DNA from: an uncultured Alistipes sp.
GTDB lineage: Bacteria; Bacteroidota; Bacteroidia; Bacteroidales; Rikenellaceae
Reading direction: 5' to 3'
DNA: 12,385 nt
Assembly (NCBI GenBank): GCA_959604655.1
Contig: CAUHCL010000062.1
Coordinates: 1-12,385, forward strand
Below, one piece after another: positions 1 through 6,407 of the stretch (position 1 is the stretch's first letter; each line of letters starts with the position of its first letter). The notes under the pieces were generated by a model, which saw only the letters and a list, made by a program, of their open reading frames with translations, had not been told where the DNA came from and searched no databases. The position numbers and the translations under genes were made by a program.

Positions 1-24
1 GATTGCCGAGCCGCCACAGCAGAA

Positions 25-61
25 GCGGAACTTTGTTCCGCAATCCCCTCCTTGGGAGGGG
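25..61. repeat. Tandem hairpin pair, intergenic repeat-like
   Basis: Two perfect inverted repeats lie side by side. Positions 25-31 (GCGGAAC) pair with 35-41 around a TTT loop, and 45-51 (CCCCTCC) pair with 55-61 around TTG. The first hairpin ends in CCGCAAT, as does the hairpin at 11587-11604, so this may be a diverged member of the same intergenic family. Neither stem is followed by a T run, so a terminator for an upstream gene is not supported. No coding frame was recognised in 1-118. Confidence 0.5.
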
Positions 62-133
62 ACTTCGGTCGCTACGCTCCGATACAGCACATTGATGCAA
101 TAATTGTAAAATGATAATTTGAAGAACTTCGCA

Positions 134-2233
134 ATGATACGAAAACTCACACTGGCGGCCGTGCTCACGCTCTCGGGAGCGGCCGCATTCTCGCAAAGCA
201 CTTACGACGAACTGCGCGGGATAAGCTCGCTCAACCGCGGCGTCTACGGCCTGCAATCGATGCGCGACGGCGAACACTACACCGTGCGCCGCGGCAATTC
301 GATCATACGTCAGAGTTATGCCGATCCCGAGGCGGCCGACACGCTCTACATGGGTGCGTTCGGCGGATATTCGTTCTCGCCCGACGAGGCGATGCTGCTG
401 CTGAGCGCCAATTCGCGGCCCGTCTACCGCCACTCGTTCTATGCCGACTACGACATAGTGCGCACGGGCGGCGAGCGTGTGGCCGCGCTGAAGAATGTGC
501 GCGACGTGGCCTTCTCGCCCGACTCGCGTCTGGTGGCCTATGCTCGCGACAACAACCTTTACGTCGGTCCCGTGGGCGGCGAGGCGCGTGCCGTGACCGA
601 CGACGGCGAGTGGAACAAGGTGATAAACGGCACCGCCGACTGGGTTTACGAGGAAGAGTACGGATTCACGAAGGCCTACGCCTTCTCGCCCGATTCGAAG
701 AGTCTGGCCTACCTGCGTTTCGACGAGAGCGAGGTGCCCACGTTCCAAATGATGCGCTTCGACCGCAAGCTGTATAACGAACCCTATTCGTTCAAATACC
801 CCAAGGCGGGCGACCCCAATTCGAAGGTCGAGTTGTGGGTTTACGACATCGCGAGCGGTGCCAAAAGCCGCGTCGACACGGGTGCCGAGACCGACCAGTA
901 TATCCCGCTGATCGACTGGACGCCCGACGGCGAACTCTATTTCTACCGTGTCAACCGCAAACAGAACCGCTTCGAGGTGGTGCTCTGCCGCAAGGACGGC
1001 ACGCAGAAGGTGATTTACGACGAGACGTCGCCCACCTATGTCGAGCGTCCCGAGCGGGGTACGGTGCGTTTCATCGACGGCGACCGTTTTCTGGTGATGA
1101 ACGAGACGGCCACGGGCTGGAACCACATCTATCTCCATTCCGCCGCCAAGGGTCTGCTGCGGCCGATAACCTCGGGCGAGTGGCAGGTGGTCGATATCGT
1201 CGAGGTGGCCGACGACAGGATATACTATCTCTCGACCGAGCGTTCGCCGCTGCGCCGCGACCTCTATGTCGTCGACCTCAAGGGCAAGCACAAGCGCCGT
1301 CTCACCGATCGTGACGGCACCTACTCGATAGCGCCGAGCAAGGGTATGAAGTACTACATTTCGACCTTCTCGTCGGCCACGGAGGGCAACACCGTGGAGC
1401 TCCGCCGCGGCGACGGACGCCTGATCCGCACGCTGGCCGAGAGCACGGAGCTGACCGAGCGCATGAAGAGCTTGCCGCACAGGGAGTTCTTTACCTTCGT
1501 CAGTGAGCGCGGCGACAGTCTCAACGCCTACATTATCAAGCCTACGGATTTCGATCCCGCGAAGAAGTATCCCGTCCTGCTCACGCAGTACTCGGGGCCC
1601 GGGTCGCAGTCGGTGGCCGACCGCATATCGTTCGACTGGGAAAACGTGCTGGTCGGCAACAGCTACATCGTCGTCTGCTGCGACGGCCGCGGCACGGGAT
1701 TCATGGGCGAGCGGTTCAAGAAGCAGACCTACGGCAATCTGGGTGCGCTGGAGGTCGAGGACCAGATCTCGTTCGCGCGTTACATGGCCTCGCAGCCCTA
1801 CGTCGATCCCGACCGCATAGGCATCTACGGCTGGTCGTACGGCGGTTTCATGGCCCTGGGGTGCGCCTTGAAGGGCGACGGACTCTTCAAGATGGCCATA
1901 GCGGTGGCTCCCGTCACCTCGTGGCGCTACTACGACACCATCTACACCGAGATCTACAACGACCTGCCGCAGGACAATCCGTCGGGCTACGACGACAATT
2001 CGCCCATCAACTTCGCCGACCGCCTGAGCGACCGCACGCGCCTGCTCATCATGCACGGCACGGCCGACGACAACGTGCATTTCCAGAACACCATGGAGAT
2101 GTGCAACGCGCTCAACCGCGCCCGCAAGCAGTACGACATGATGATCTATCCCGACCAGAACCACTCGATGTATCCGTCGGACGGCTACAACATCCGCAAC
2201 AAGATGATACGCTACACGCTGGAACACCTTTAG
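134..2233 (+). CDS. Dipeptidyl peptidase IV, S9B family, secreted
   Basis: This serine exopeptidase removes X-Pro or X-Ala dipeptides from peptide N-termini and probably acts in the periplasm or at the outer surface. With the ATG at 134 it has 699 residues, normal for bacterial DPP-IV. Residues 1-21 (MIRKLTLAAVLTLSGAAAFSQ, minus its last residue) form a signal peptide. An N-terminal beta-propeller spans roughly 40-450 and an alpha/beta hydrolase domain runs from about 465 to the end. The DPP-IV glutamate pair that binds the substrate amino terminus is in DWVYEEEYG (E174/E175). The triad is Ser568 in GWSYGG, Asp645 in HGTADDNVHF and His677 in NHSMYP. A TTG at 119 would add five residues. I prefer 134 because it gives a standard signal peptide and because a weak -7-like box (115-121, TAATTTG, with TTG 20 bases upstream) would place transcription start after 119. 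It stands alone, with no co-directional neighbour close by. Confidence 0.95.
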   Translation: MIRKLTLAAVLTLSGAAAFSQSTYDELRGISSLNRGVYGLQSMRDGEHYTVRRGNSIIRQSYADPEAADTLYMGAFGGYSFSPDEAMLLLSANSRPVYRHSFYADYDIVRTGGERVAALKNVRDVAFSPDSRLVAYARDNNLYVGPVGGEARAVTDDGEWNKVINGTADWVYEEEYGFTKAYAFSPDSKSLAYLRFDESEVPTFQMMRFDRKLYNEPYSFKYPKAGDPNSKVELWVYDIASGAKSRVDTGAETDQYIPLIDWTPDGELYFYRVNRKQNRFEVVLCRKDGTQKVIYDETSPTYVERPERGTVRFIDGDRFLVMNETATGWNHIYLHSAAKGLLRPITSGEWQVVDIVEVADDRIYYLSTERSPLRRDLYVVDLKGKHKRRLTDRDGTYSIAPSKGMKYYISTFSSATEGNTVELRRGDGRLIRTLAESTELTERMKSLPHREFFTFVSERGDSLNAYIIKPTDFDPAKKYPVLLTQYSGPGSQSVADRISFDWENVLVGNSYIVVCCDGRGTGFMGERFKKQTYGNLGALEVEDQISFARYMASQPYVDPDRIGIYGWSYGGFMALGCALKGDGLFKMAIAVAPVTSWRYYDTIYTEIYNDLPQDNPSGYDDNSPINFADRLSDRTRLLIMHGTADDNVHFQNTMEMCNALNRARKQYDMMIYPDQNHSMYPSDGYNIRNKMIRYTLEHL

Positions 2234-2349
2234 TTCCTGCAGACGTGTTTGGCAGATGCTCTCGGGCCGCGGCCTGTATAGTTCTGACGGACTGCATTTT
2301 CGGTTTTGGGCCTGCTGTTCGCCGACGGCGGCAGGATTCGCACGAGCCG

Positions 2350-2412
2350 AAAGCGAGTTGCAGTCCGCCGCAGTGGGGCGGCGGCGAACTGCGCGGTTTT
2401 GAAGAGTCGCAG
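2350..2412 (+). repeat. Intergenic structured repeat, copy 1
   Basis: Shares two blocks with 11522-11605. The first block is AAAGCGAGTTGCAGTCCGC (2350-2368; one C/T change in GAGTYGC and one near the end). The second is GCGCGGTTTTGAAGAGTCGC (2391-2410). Between the blocks is a different GC-rich hairpin (2365-2371 with 2378-2384). The second block folds as 2393-2400 with 2403-2410; compared with the other copy, its changes leave every pair intact as G-U wobble when read as + strand RNA. The unrelated middle sequence and conserved flanks suggest a repeat family. Function unknown. Confidence 0.55.
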
Positions 2413-2433
2413 GTTGACGATTTCGGGTAAAAC

Positions 2434-2486
2434 TTATCTTCGGCGGCTGCGGGGGTCGCACCAAAGGTGCGAGCCGCCGAAGATAA
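2434..2486. repeat. Large imperfect palindrome with asymmetric bulge
   Basis: The outer 14-base arms TTATCTTCGGCGGC (2434-2447) and GCCGCCGAAGATAA (2473-2486) are perfect complements. Inside, TCGCACC (2456-2462) pairs with GGTGCGA (2466-2472) around AAA. The left side carries an extra TGCGGGGG (2448-2455) with no partner. The left half plus the bulge recurs in inverted orientation at 5538-5567, so this is a repeat and not a private structure. More hairpins follow at once: 2487-2492 with 2496-2501 (CGCCGC/GCGGCG, TAC loop) and 2519-2523 with 2527-2531 (GACTC/GAGTC). Confidence 0.7.
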
Positions 2487-2648
2487 CGCCGCTACGCGGC
2501 GAAGTTACTAGGCCCGCGGACTCTGCGAGTCGCCCCGCCCTTCGTCCGAAATCGCTTCTGCCGCGGGATGGGCTGACGCGTGTGGATATTGCCTTCCGCG
2601 GGCTGCTGTCCGAGAGAGCAGTAAGGTATTAATGCCCGATACACGCGA

Positions 2649-2690
2649 TATATAAACAAATGGCAGCCGCTTCAAGAGCGGCTGCCATTT
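2649..2690 (-). terminator. Terminator of aspartate kinase gene, probably bidirectional
   Basis: A perfect 14-base stem (AAATGGCAGCCGCT at 2658-2671 with 2677-2690) closes a 5-base loop. On the minus strand it begins 18 bases after the aspartate kinase stop codon, and the stem's last Ts run on into GTTTATATA. On the plus strand it is followed by TGCTTATA, so it may also stop reading from the DPP-IV side. Confidence 0.85.
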
Positions 2691-2708
2691 TGCTTATATC
2701 GCGGCGGA

Positions 2709-3971
2709 TCAGAACTTGGCCTCGCGAAGCACCACGCGCACCGACGTGGGATTCGACTGACGGACCAGCAGATCCTGATCCGAGGCGAAACGCTCGTAAA
2801 GTTCGTCGGTATAGTTGCGGATGGTGAGCAGTTCGGCGTCGTCGATCTTCTCCACGCTGAAATTCTCCTCGTTGAGGGCCTTTATCAACTCGTCGATATG
2901 CCATGAATACTCCACGCAGAGGCTCAGATCCACGGCCGAGTTGTTGACCAGATTGGTCTTTATGCGGAAGCGGTCGAGCAGCGAGAAGATCACCGCGAAT
3001 TTCTCCTCCATGACGAACGAGAAGTCGCGCGAACGTATCGTCAGCAGCACCTGGTTGCGCTTGTAGATCAGAATGGGCAGCGTCACGTGCTCCGCCTCGC
3101 CGTTGATGACCGTGCCTGGCTTCGTCTTGTCGCCGAACGGGCGGACGTAGAGCGGAATGTTCTTGTTTTGCAGCGGCTTGATGGTCTTGGGGTGGATGAT
3201 CTGCGCGCCGCTGTAAGCCAGCTCGATGGTGTCGAGATAGTTGAGCGCGTCGATCTTCACAGCGTCCTTGAATATCTTGGGGTCGGCGTTCAGCACGCCG
3301 TCCACATCCTTCCACACGCTCATCGACTCGGCGTCGAGTATGTATGCCGCCACGGCCGCCGAGTAGTCGGAGCCCTCGCGGCCCAGAGTGGTGGTCGTGC
3401 CGTCGGGCGCGGCTCCTATGAAGCCCTGCCCCACGAAGACGCCCACGCCCGTGTTTTCGGTGGCGGCCTTCAGTCGCGGCTCCGAGGCCTTGATGTCCAC
3501 ATAGGCGTCCTTATGGCGCAGGTTGGTGACGAACGCCTTGCGCATGTCGATCCAGCGGTTGCGGATGCCCGTGTGTTCGAGATATTTCGATATGATGGTG
3601 GTCGAGATCAGCTCGCCGTAGGCCACTATCGTGTCATACCACAATTCGGCGTCGGCGGCACGGTATACGGTGTCGACGGCCACGGCGCGCAGCTCGGCGA
3701 AGAGCTTGTCCACGTCGGCGATCTCGGTGTGCCCGCCCCACAGATCGTCGATGATCGAGGCGTGGTACTCCTTTATGCGTTTTATCTCGTCGTCGGCCTC
3801 GCGCTTTCGGCCGTTCTGCATGTGGGTGAAGACGCTCTCCAAAGCATTGGTGGTCTTGCCCATGGCCGATACGATGATGAACAGATTTTCCTCTCCGTCG
3901 ACGATGTGTCGCAGATTCCTTACGCCGTCGGCGCTTTTCACCGAGGCTCCTCCGAATTTATAAACCTTCAT
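2709..3971 (-). CDS. lysC: Aspartate kinase, monofunctional
   Basis: Phosphorylates L-aspartate with ATP, the first step toward lysine/diaminopimelate, threonine and methionine; cytoplasmic. It has 420 residues. The N-terminal amino-acid kinase domain opens with KFGGASV (5-11). It also carries VSAMGKTTNAL (34-44), TTLGREGSDYSAA (194-206) and ELAYSGAQIIHPKTI (250-264), all typical of the family. The C-terminal part, from about 305, fits paired ACT domains that bind an allosteric amino acid. There is no homoserine dehydrogenase domain, and the length agrees with monofunctional LysC-type enzymes. The gene diverges from dapD across 157 bases, which points to lysine/diaminopimelate supply as its main role (inference). 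Which amino acid inhibits it cannot be read from the sequence. The start at 3971 gives the expected MKVYKFGG beginning. The symbol follows the monofunctional class. Confidence 0.95.
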   Translation of the reverse strand: MKVYKFGGASVKSADGVRNLRHIVDGEENLFIIVSAMGKTTNALESVFTHMQNGRKREADDEIKRIKEYHASIIDDLWGGHTEIADVDKLFAELRAVAVDTVYRAADAELWYDTIVAYGELISTTIISKYLEHTGIRNRWIDMRKAFVTNLRHKDAYVDIKASEPRLKAATENTGVGVFVGQGFIGAAPDGTTTTLGREGSDYSAAVAAYILDAESMSVWKDVDGVLNADPKIFKDAVKIDALNYLDTIELAYSGAQIIHPKTIKPLQNKNIPLYVRPFGDKTKPGTVINGEAEHVTLPILIYKRNQVLLTIRSRDFSFVMEEKFAVIFSLLDRFRIKTNLVNNSAVDLSLCVEYSWHIDELIKALNEENFSVEKIDDAELLTIRNYTDELYERFASDQDLLVRQSNPTSVRVVLREAKF

Positions 3972-3990
3972 ACGTTCTTAAATAGTTTGA

Positions 3991-4025
3991 CGGCGGCGGG
4001 GCCGTTGCGCTCCGAAACGCCGCCG
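3991..4025 (-). promoter_or_regulatory. Possible hairpin in aspartate kinase leader
   Basis: CGGCGGCG (3991-3998) pairs with CGCCGCCG (4018-4025), leaving a 19-base loop. It would lie in the roughly 70-base leader if transcription starts from the box at 4050-4057. The leader is far too short for a lysine riboswitch, and the stem may simply reflect GC richness. I see no T run for attenuation. Confidence 0.3.
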
Positions 4026-4049
4026 CTCAAAGTAATCCATATTCGGATG

Positions 4050-4057
4050 CAAAGGTA
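4050..4057 (-). promoter_or_regulatory. -7 box for aspartate kinase gene
   Basis: Read on the minus strand this is TACCTTTG, an exact match to the Bacteroidetes TAnnTTTG -7 consensus, about 79 bases before the start codon. I see no good TTTG-like element 19-21 bases upstream. Confidence 0.5.
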
Positions 4058-4098
4058 TTAATTTTGTATTCGCCGACCTCGGATTGGTCTATTTTATC

Positions 4099-4106
4099 TA
4101 TCTTTA
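4099..4106 (+). promoter_or_regulatory. Weak -7 box for dapD
   Basis: TATCTTTA differs from TAnnTTTG only in the last base and ends 22 bases before the dapD ATG, implying a very short leader. It is divergent from the aspartate kinase box at 4050-4057, so both genes would be driven from the same 157-base gap. Confidence 0.35.
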
Positions 4107-4128
4107 CGGCACAAAAATAAGAATAAAT

Positions 4129-4956
4129 ATGTATAACGATCTCAAAGAAATAGTGGAACGGGCGTGGGCCGACCGTTCGATGCTGGCCGACGCGACGGTG
4201 AAGGCCGCCATCCGCGAGGTGGTGGAGGCCGTTGACAAGGGTGCGCTGCGCACCGCCGAGCCCGTCGATCCCGAAAAGAGCGAGTGGCAGGTGAACGAAT
4301 GGGTCAAGAAAGCCATAATAATGTATTTCCCCATTCAGGAGATGCGCGTCATGCGCGGCGGCGAGCTGGAGTGGTACGACAAGATGGAGCTCAAGCACGA
4401 CTACGAGAAGTTGGGCGTGCGCGCCGTGCCGCATGCCGTGGCCCGCTACGGAGCCTACATCGCGGCGGGAGCCATCCTCATGCCGTCGTACGTCAACATA
4501 GGCGCATACGTCGACACGGGCACCATGGTCGACACGTGGGCTACCGTGGGCTCGTGCGCGCAGATCGGCAAGCACGTGCACCTGAGCGGCGGCGTGGGTA
4601 TCGGCGGCGTGCTGGAACCCGTGCAGGCGGCTCCCGTAATCATCGAGGACAACTGTTTCATCGGTTCGCGCTCAATCGTGGTGGAGGGTGCGCACGTGTG
4701 CCGCGAGGCGGTGCTCGGCTCGAACACCGTGATTACGGGCTCGACGCACATCATAGACGTCACGGGCGCTGAACCTGTCGAGTACCGCGGCTACGTGCCG
4801 CCGCGCTCGGTGGTGATCCCGGGCAGCTACACCCGAAAATTCCCCGCGGGCGAGTACGGCGTGTCGTGTGCGCTCATCATAGGTCGCCGCAAGGAGTCGA
4901 CCGACAAGAAGACATCGTTGAACGACGCCCTGCGCGACTTCGGAGTGGCGGTATAA
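4129..4956 (+). CDS. dapD: Tetrahydrodipicolinate N-succinyltransferase
   Basis: Transfers succinyl from succinyl-CoA to tetrahydrodipicolinate, committing to the succinylase branch of diaminopimelate/lysine synthesis; cytoplasmic, and a trimer in characterised homologues. It has 275 residues, almost the length of E. coli DapD. The N-terminal helical part (1-100) includes EWQVNEWVKKAIIMYF (52-67). A left-handed beta-helix of hexapeptide repeats follows (about 105-215), with the family signature GTMVDTWATVGSCAQIG (131-147) and HLSGGVGIGGVLEP (151-164). The C-terminal segment (SVVIPGSYTRKFPAGEYG, 227-244) is also typical. The frame can be opened to a TTG at 4084, but that would overlap the probable promoter, so I take the ATG at 4129. 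It diverges from the aspartate kinase gene and is followed after 13 bases by the NUDIX gene. Confidence 0.95.
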   Translation: MYNDLKEIVERAWADRSMLADATVKAAIREVVEAVDKGALRTAEPVDPEKSEWQVNEWVKKAIIMYFPIQEMRVMRGGELEWYDKMELKHDYEKLGVRAVPHAVARYGAYIAAGAILMPSYVNIGAYVDTGTMVDTWATVGSCAQIGKHVHLSGGVGIGGVLEPVQAAPVIIEDNCFIGSRSIVVEGAHVCREAVLGSNTVITGSTHIIDVTGAEPVEYRGYVPPRSVVIPGSYTRKFPAGEYGVSCALIIGRRKESTDKKTSLNDALRDFGVAV

Positions 4957-4969
4957 ATCGTCGGATGCC

Positions 4970-5530
4970 ATGCGAAAACCCGAAAACCGTCCGTGGCGGG
5001 TGCTGTCGAGCGAATACGTCGCCCGACGGCCGTGGTTCACGGTGCGCCGCGAGAGCGTGGAGCTGCCTACAGGAGCCGTTGTCCCCGAGTGGTACGTATT
5101 CGAATTTCCCGACTGGGTGAACGTCATAGCCCGCACCGCGGCGGGCGAGTTCGTCATGATAAGCCAGTACCGTCACGCTCTGGGTGAGACGCACTACGAA
5201 CTGGCGGCGGGCACCTGCGAGCAGGGTGAGACGGCCGAGCAGAGCGCACGCCGCGAACTGCTGGAGGAAACGGGCTATGCGGGAGGCGTGTGGCGCCCCT
5301 ACATGGTCACCTCGCCCAACCCGACGAGTCACACCAACCGAGTCTATACGTTTCTGGCCGAGGGCGTCGAGCGCGTGGGCGAGCAGCACACCGAGGCGGG
5401 CGAGGACATAAAGGTCCATCTGATGAGCGCCCGCGAAGTGCGCGAGCTGCTGGACGGCGACGAGATAATGCAGTGCCTGCATGCCGCGCCGCTGTGGCGC
5501 TATATGGCCGAGAATAAATTCGAGTTATGA
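4970..5530 (+). CDS. NUDIX hydrolase, ADP-ribose pyrophosphatase-like
   Basis: NUDIX enzymes cleave nucleoside diphosphates linked to another group. This one has 186 residues, and its shape fits the ADP-ribose/ADP-sugar pyrophosphatase branch. The complete NUDIX box GX5EX7REUXEEXGU occupies 81-103 (from GTCEQGE through RELLEETGY). The metal-binding glutamates of RELLEE are present. Ahead of it lies the usual strand pair (VNVIARTAAGEFVMISQYRH, minus its ends, about 50-69). After the box, SPNPTSHTNRVYTF (115-128) corresponds to the stretch that helps set substrate choice in ADP-ribose hydrolases. The exact substrate cannot be settled by eye. Thirteen bases separate it from dapD, so the two are probably co-transcribed. 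Any link with lysine synthesis is probably positional. The stop codon overlaps an ATG at 5527 (ATGA), discussed under the biotin ligase. Confidence 0.9.
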   Translation: MRKPENRPWRVLSSEYVARRPWFTVRRESVELPTGAVVPEWYVFEFPDWVNVIARTAAGEFVMISQYRHALGETHYELAAGTCEQGETAEQSARRELLEETGYAGGVWRPYMVTSPNPTSHTNRVYTFLAEGVERVGEQHTEAGEDIKVHLMSAREVRELLDGDEIMQCLHAAPLWRYMAENKFEL

Positions 5531-5537
5531 TGCCCCT

Positions 5538-5567
5538 GGTGCGACCCCCCGCAGCCGCCGAAGATAA
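5538..5567 (-). repeat. Inverted copy of the 2434-2462 repeat half
   Basis: Positions 5538-5567 (GGTGCGACCCCCCGCAGCCG then CCGAAGATAA) are the reverse complement of 2434-2462, apart from one extra C in the C run. About 30 bases agree over a distance of 3.1 kb. The copy fills most of the gap between the NUDIX gene and the biotin ligase. It lacks the second arm, so it cannot form the large hairpin seen at 2434-2486. Confidence 0.7.
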
Positions 5568-5583
5568 ATTTTATACTTTAGCG

Positions 5584-6306
5584 ATGATATACTGCTTCGA
5601 AGAACTTACCTCGTCCAACGACGAGGCCGCCGACGCACGCTACCGCGAGGGCGACACCGTGTGGGTCGAGCGTCAGACAGCGGGCCGCGGGCAGCGCGGT
5701 CACCGCTGGGAGAGCGCCGAGGGCGAGAACCTCACCTTTTCGACCGTGTTCGAACCTGCGTTCCTCGCACCCGAGCGGCAGTTCCTGCTCTCGGAGGCGG
5801 CGGCGCTGGGCGTATGCGACACGCTGGCCCGTTACGGCATCGACGCTCGGATAAAGTGGACCAACGACATATATGTCGGCGACCGCAAGATCACGGGAAT
5901 GCTCATCGAGAACAAGTTGCAAGGCGGCGGCATCATGCGCACCGTGGCGGGCATAGGGCTGAACGTCAACCAGATGCAGTTCGATCCCGCGCTGCCCAAC
6001 CCCGTGTCGATGGCCTCGGCTGCGGGGCGCCGATTCGACCGCGGCGAGGTGCTGGAGACGCTGCTCGCGCATCTGGCCGCGCGCTACGCCATGCTGCGCG
6101 ACGGCGATGCGGAGGGTCTGCAACGCGACTACCGCCGTCTGCTCTACCGCCGCGACGAGGAACATTGGTATGCCCGCCCCGACGGTAGCCGTTTCCGCGG
6201 CACGATTCGTGGGGTGGAACCGTCGGGCGCGCTGATCGTCGAGAGCGCCGACGGCACGACGGGAAGTTATCTGTTCAAGGAGATAGAGTTCGTGCTGAAA
6301 GCATAA
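5584..6306 (+). CDS. birA: Biotin--[acetyl-CoA-carboxylase] ligase, no HTH domain
   Basis: Activates biotin to biotinyl-AMP and attaches it to the carrier lysine of biotin-dependent carboxylases; cytoplasmic. It has 240 residues from the ATG at 5584. The start is typical of catalytic-only ligases (MIYCFEELTSSNDEA). The biotin/ATP loop is QTAGRGQRGHRW (31-42). KWTNDIY (91-97) corresponds to the KWPND motif with Pro replaced by Thr. RKITGMLIE (101-109) and VAGIGLNVN (121-129) follow, and a short C-terminal SH3-like part comes after about 195. No N-terminal helix-turn-helix is present, so it should not repress a biotin operon as E. coli BirA does. The frame is open to an ATG at 5527, which overlaps the NUDIX stop, but the 19 extra residues are encoded mainly by the repeat copy at 5538-5567. 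I therefore choose 5584, 53 bases after the NUDIX gene. Confidence 0.93.
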   Translation: MIYCFEELTSSNDEAADARYREGDTVWVERQTAGRGQRGHRWESAEGENLTFSTVFEPAFLAPERQFLLSEAAALGVCDTLARYGIDARIKWTNDIYVGDRKITGMLIENKLQGGGIMRTVAGIGLNVNQMQFDPALPNPVSMASAAGRRFDRGEVLETLLAHLAARYAMLRDGDAEGLQRDYRRLLYRRDEEHWYARPDGSRFRGTIRGVEPSGALIVESADGTTGSYLFKEIEFVLKA

Positions 6307-6322
6307 AATCTCGGCGAATTTA

Positions 6323-6352
6323 TTGCCGTTAATAAAATAACACTTATCTTTG
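6323..6352 (+). promoter_or_regulatory. Bacteroidales-type promoter of gcvH-mdh
   Basis: TTG at 6323-6325 and TATCTTTG at 6345-6352 are 19 bases apart, which fits the Bacteroidetes -33/-7 promoter. Transcription would start near 6359, giving a leader of about 100 bases. This is the best promoter in the window. Confidence 0.65.
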
Positions 6353-6360
6353 TATAAATA

Positions 6361-6407
6361 ACCGTCCTTTCGGTCGATGCGTCAGTGCGCGCGGCGTGCC
6401 GCAGACG
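6361..6407 (+). promoter_or_regulatory. Structured stretch in gcvH leader
   Basis: Small inverted repeats follow each other in the expected leader: ACCG (6361-6364) with CGGT (6371-6374), and CGTC (6380-6383) with GACG (6404-6407) enclosing GCGGC/GCCGC (6391-6395, 6398-6402). I do not see the conserved core of a glycine riboswitch, so a regulatory role is only a possibility. Confidence 0.25.

Larger units (their letters stand above)
2234..2708. other. 475-base intergenic region without a gene
   Basis: This region lies between the DPP-IV gene and the convergent aspartate kinase gene. From left to right it holds a hairpin at 2311-2335 (7 pairs, one wobble), structured repeat copy 1 (2350-2412), the large palindrome (2434-2486), two short hairpins (2487-2501, 2519-2531), about 125 bases in which I see nothing definite, and a terminator at 2658-2690. 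The open frame at 2306-2632 runs straight through these repeats. Its translation is arginine-rich and low in complexity, so I do not treat it as a gene. Confidence 0.7.

Noticed and set aside
2311..2335. Terminator directly after the DPP-IV gene
   Set aside because: The stem has 7 pairs with a wobble and an 11-base loop, with no T run after it. The hairpin at 2658-2690 is the better candidate.
2306..2632. Open frame of 108 codons on the plus strand in the long intergenic region
   Set aside because: It lies wholly across hairpin repeats, its translation is arginine-rich with no recognisable domain, and it runs to the edge of the lysC terminator. High GC alone explains its openness.
3972..4050. 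Lysine riboswitch before lysC
   Set aside because: The predicted leader is only about 70 bases, far below the size of a lysine aptamer, with only one simple stem.
3087..4061. 324-codon plus-strand frame opposite aspartate kinase
   Set aside because: A shadow of the real minus-strand gene. It also covers the divergent promoter region and the lysC leader.
4084..4128. TTG start adding 15 residues to DapD
   Set aside because: The extension overlaps the likely promoter, is not DapD-like, and the ATG at 4129 gives a protein of usual length.
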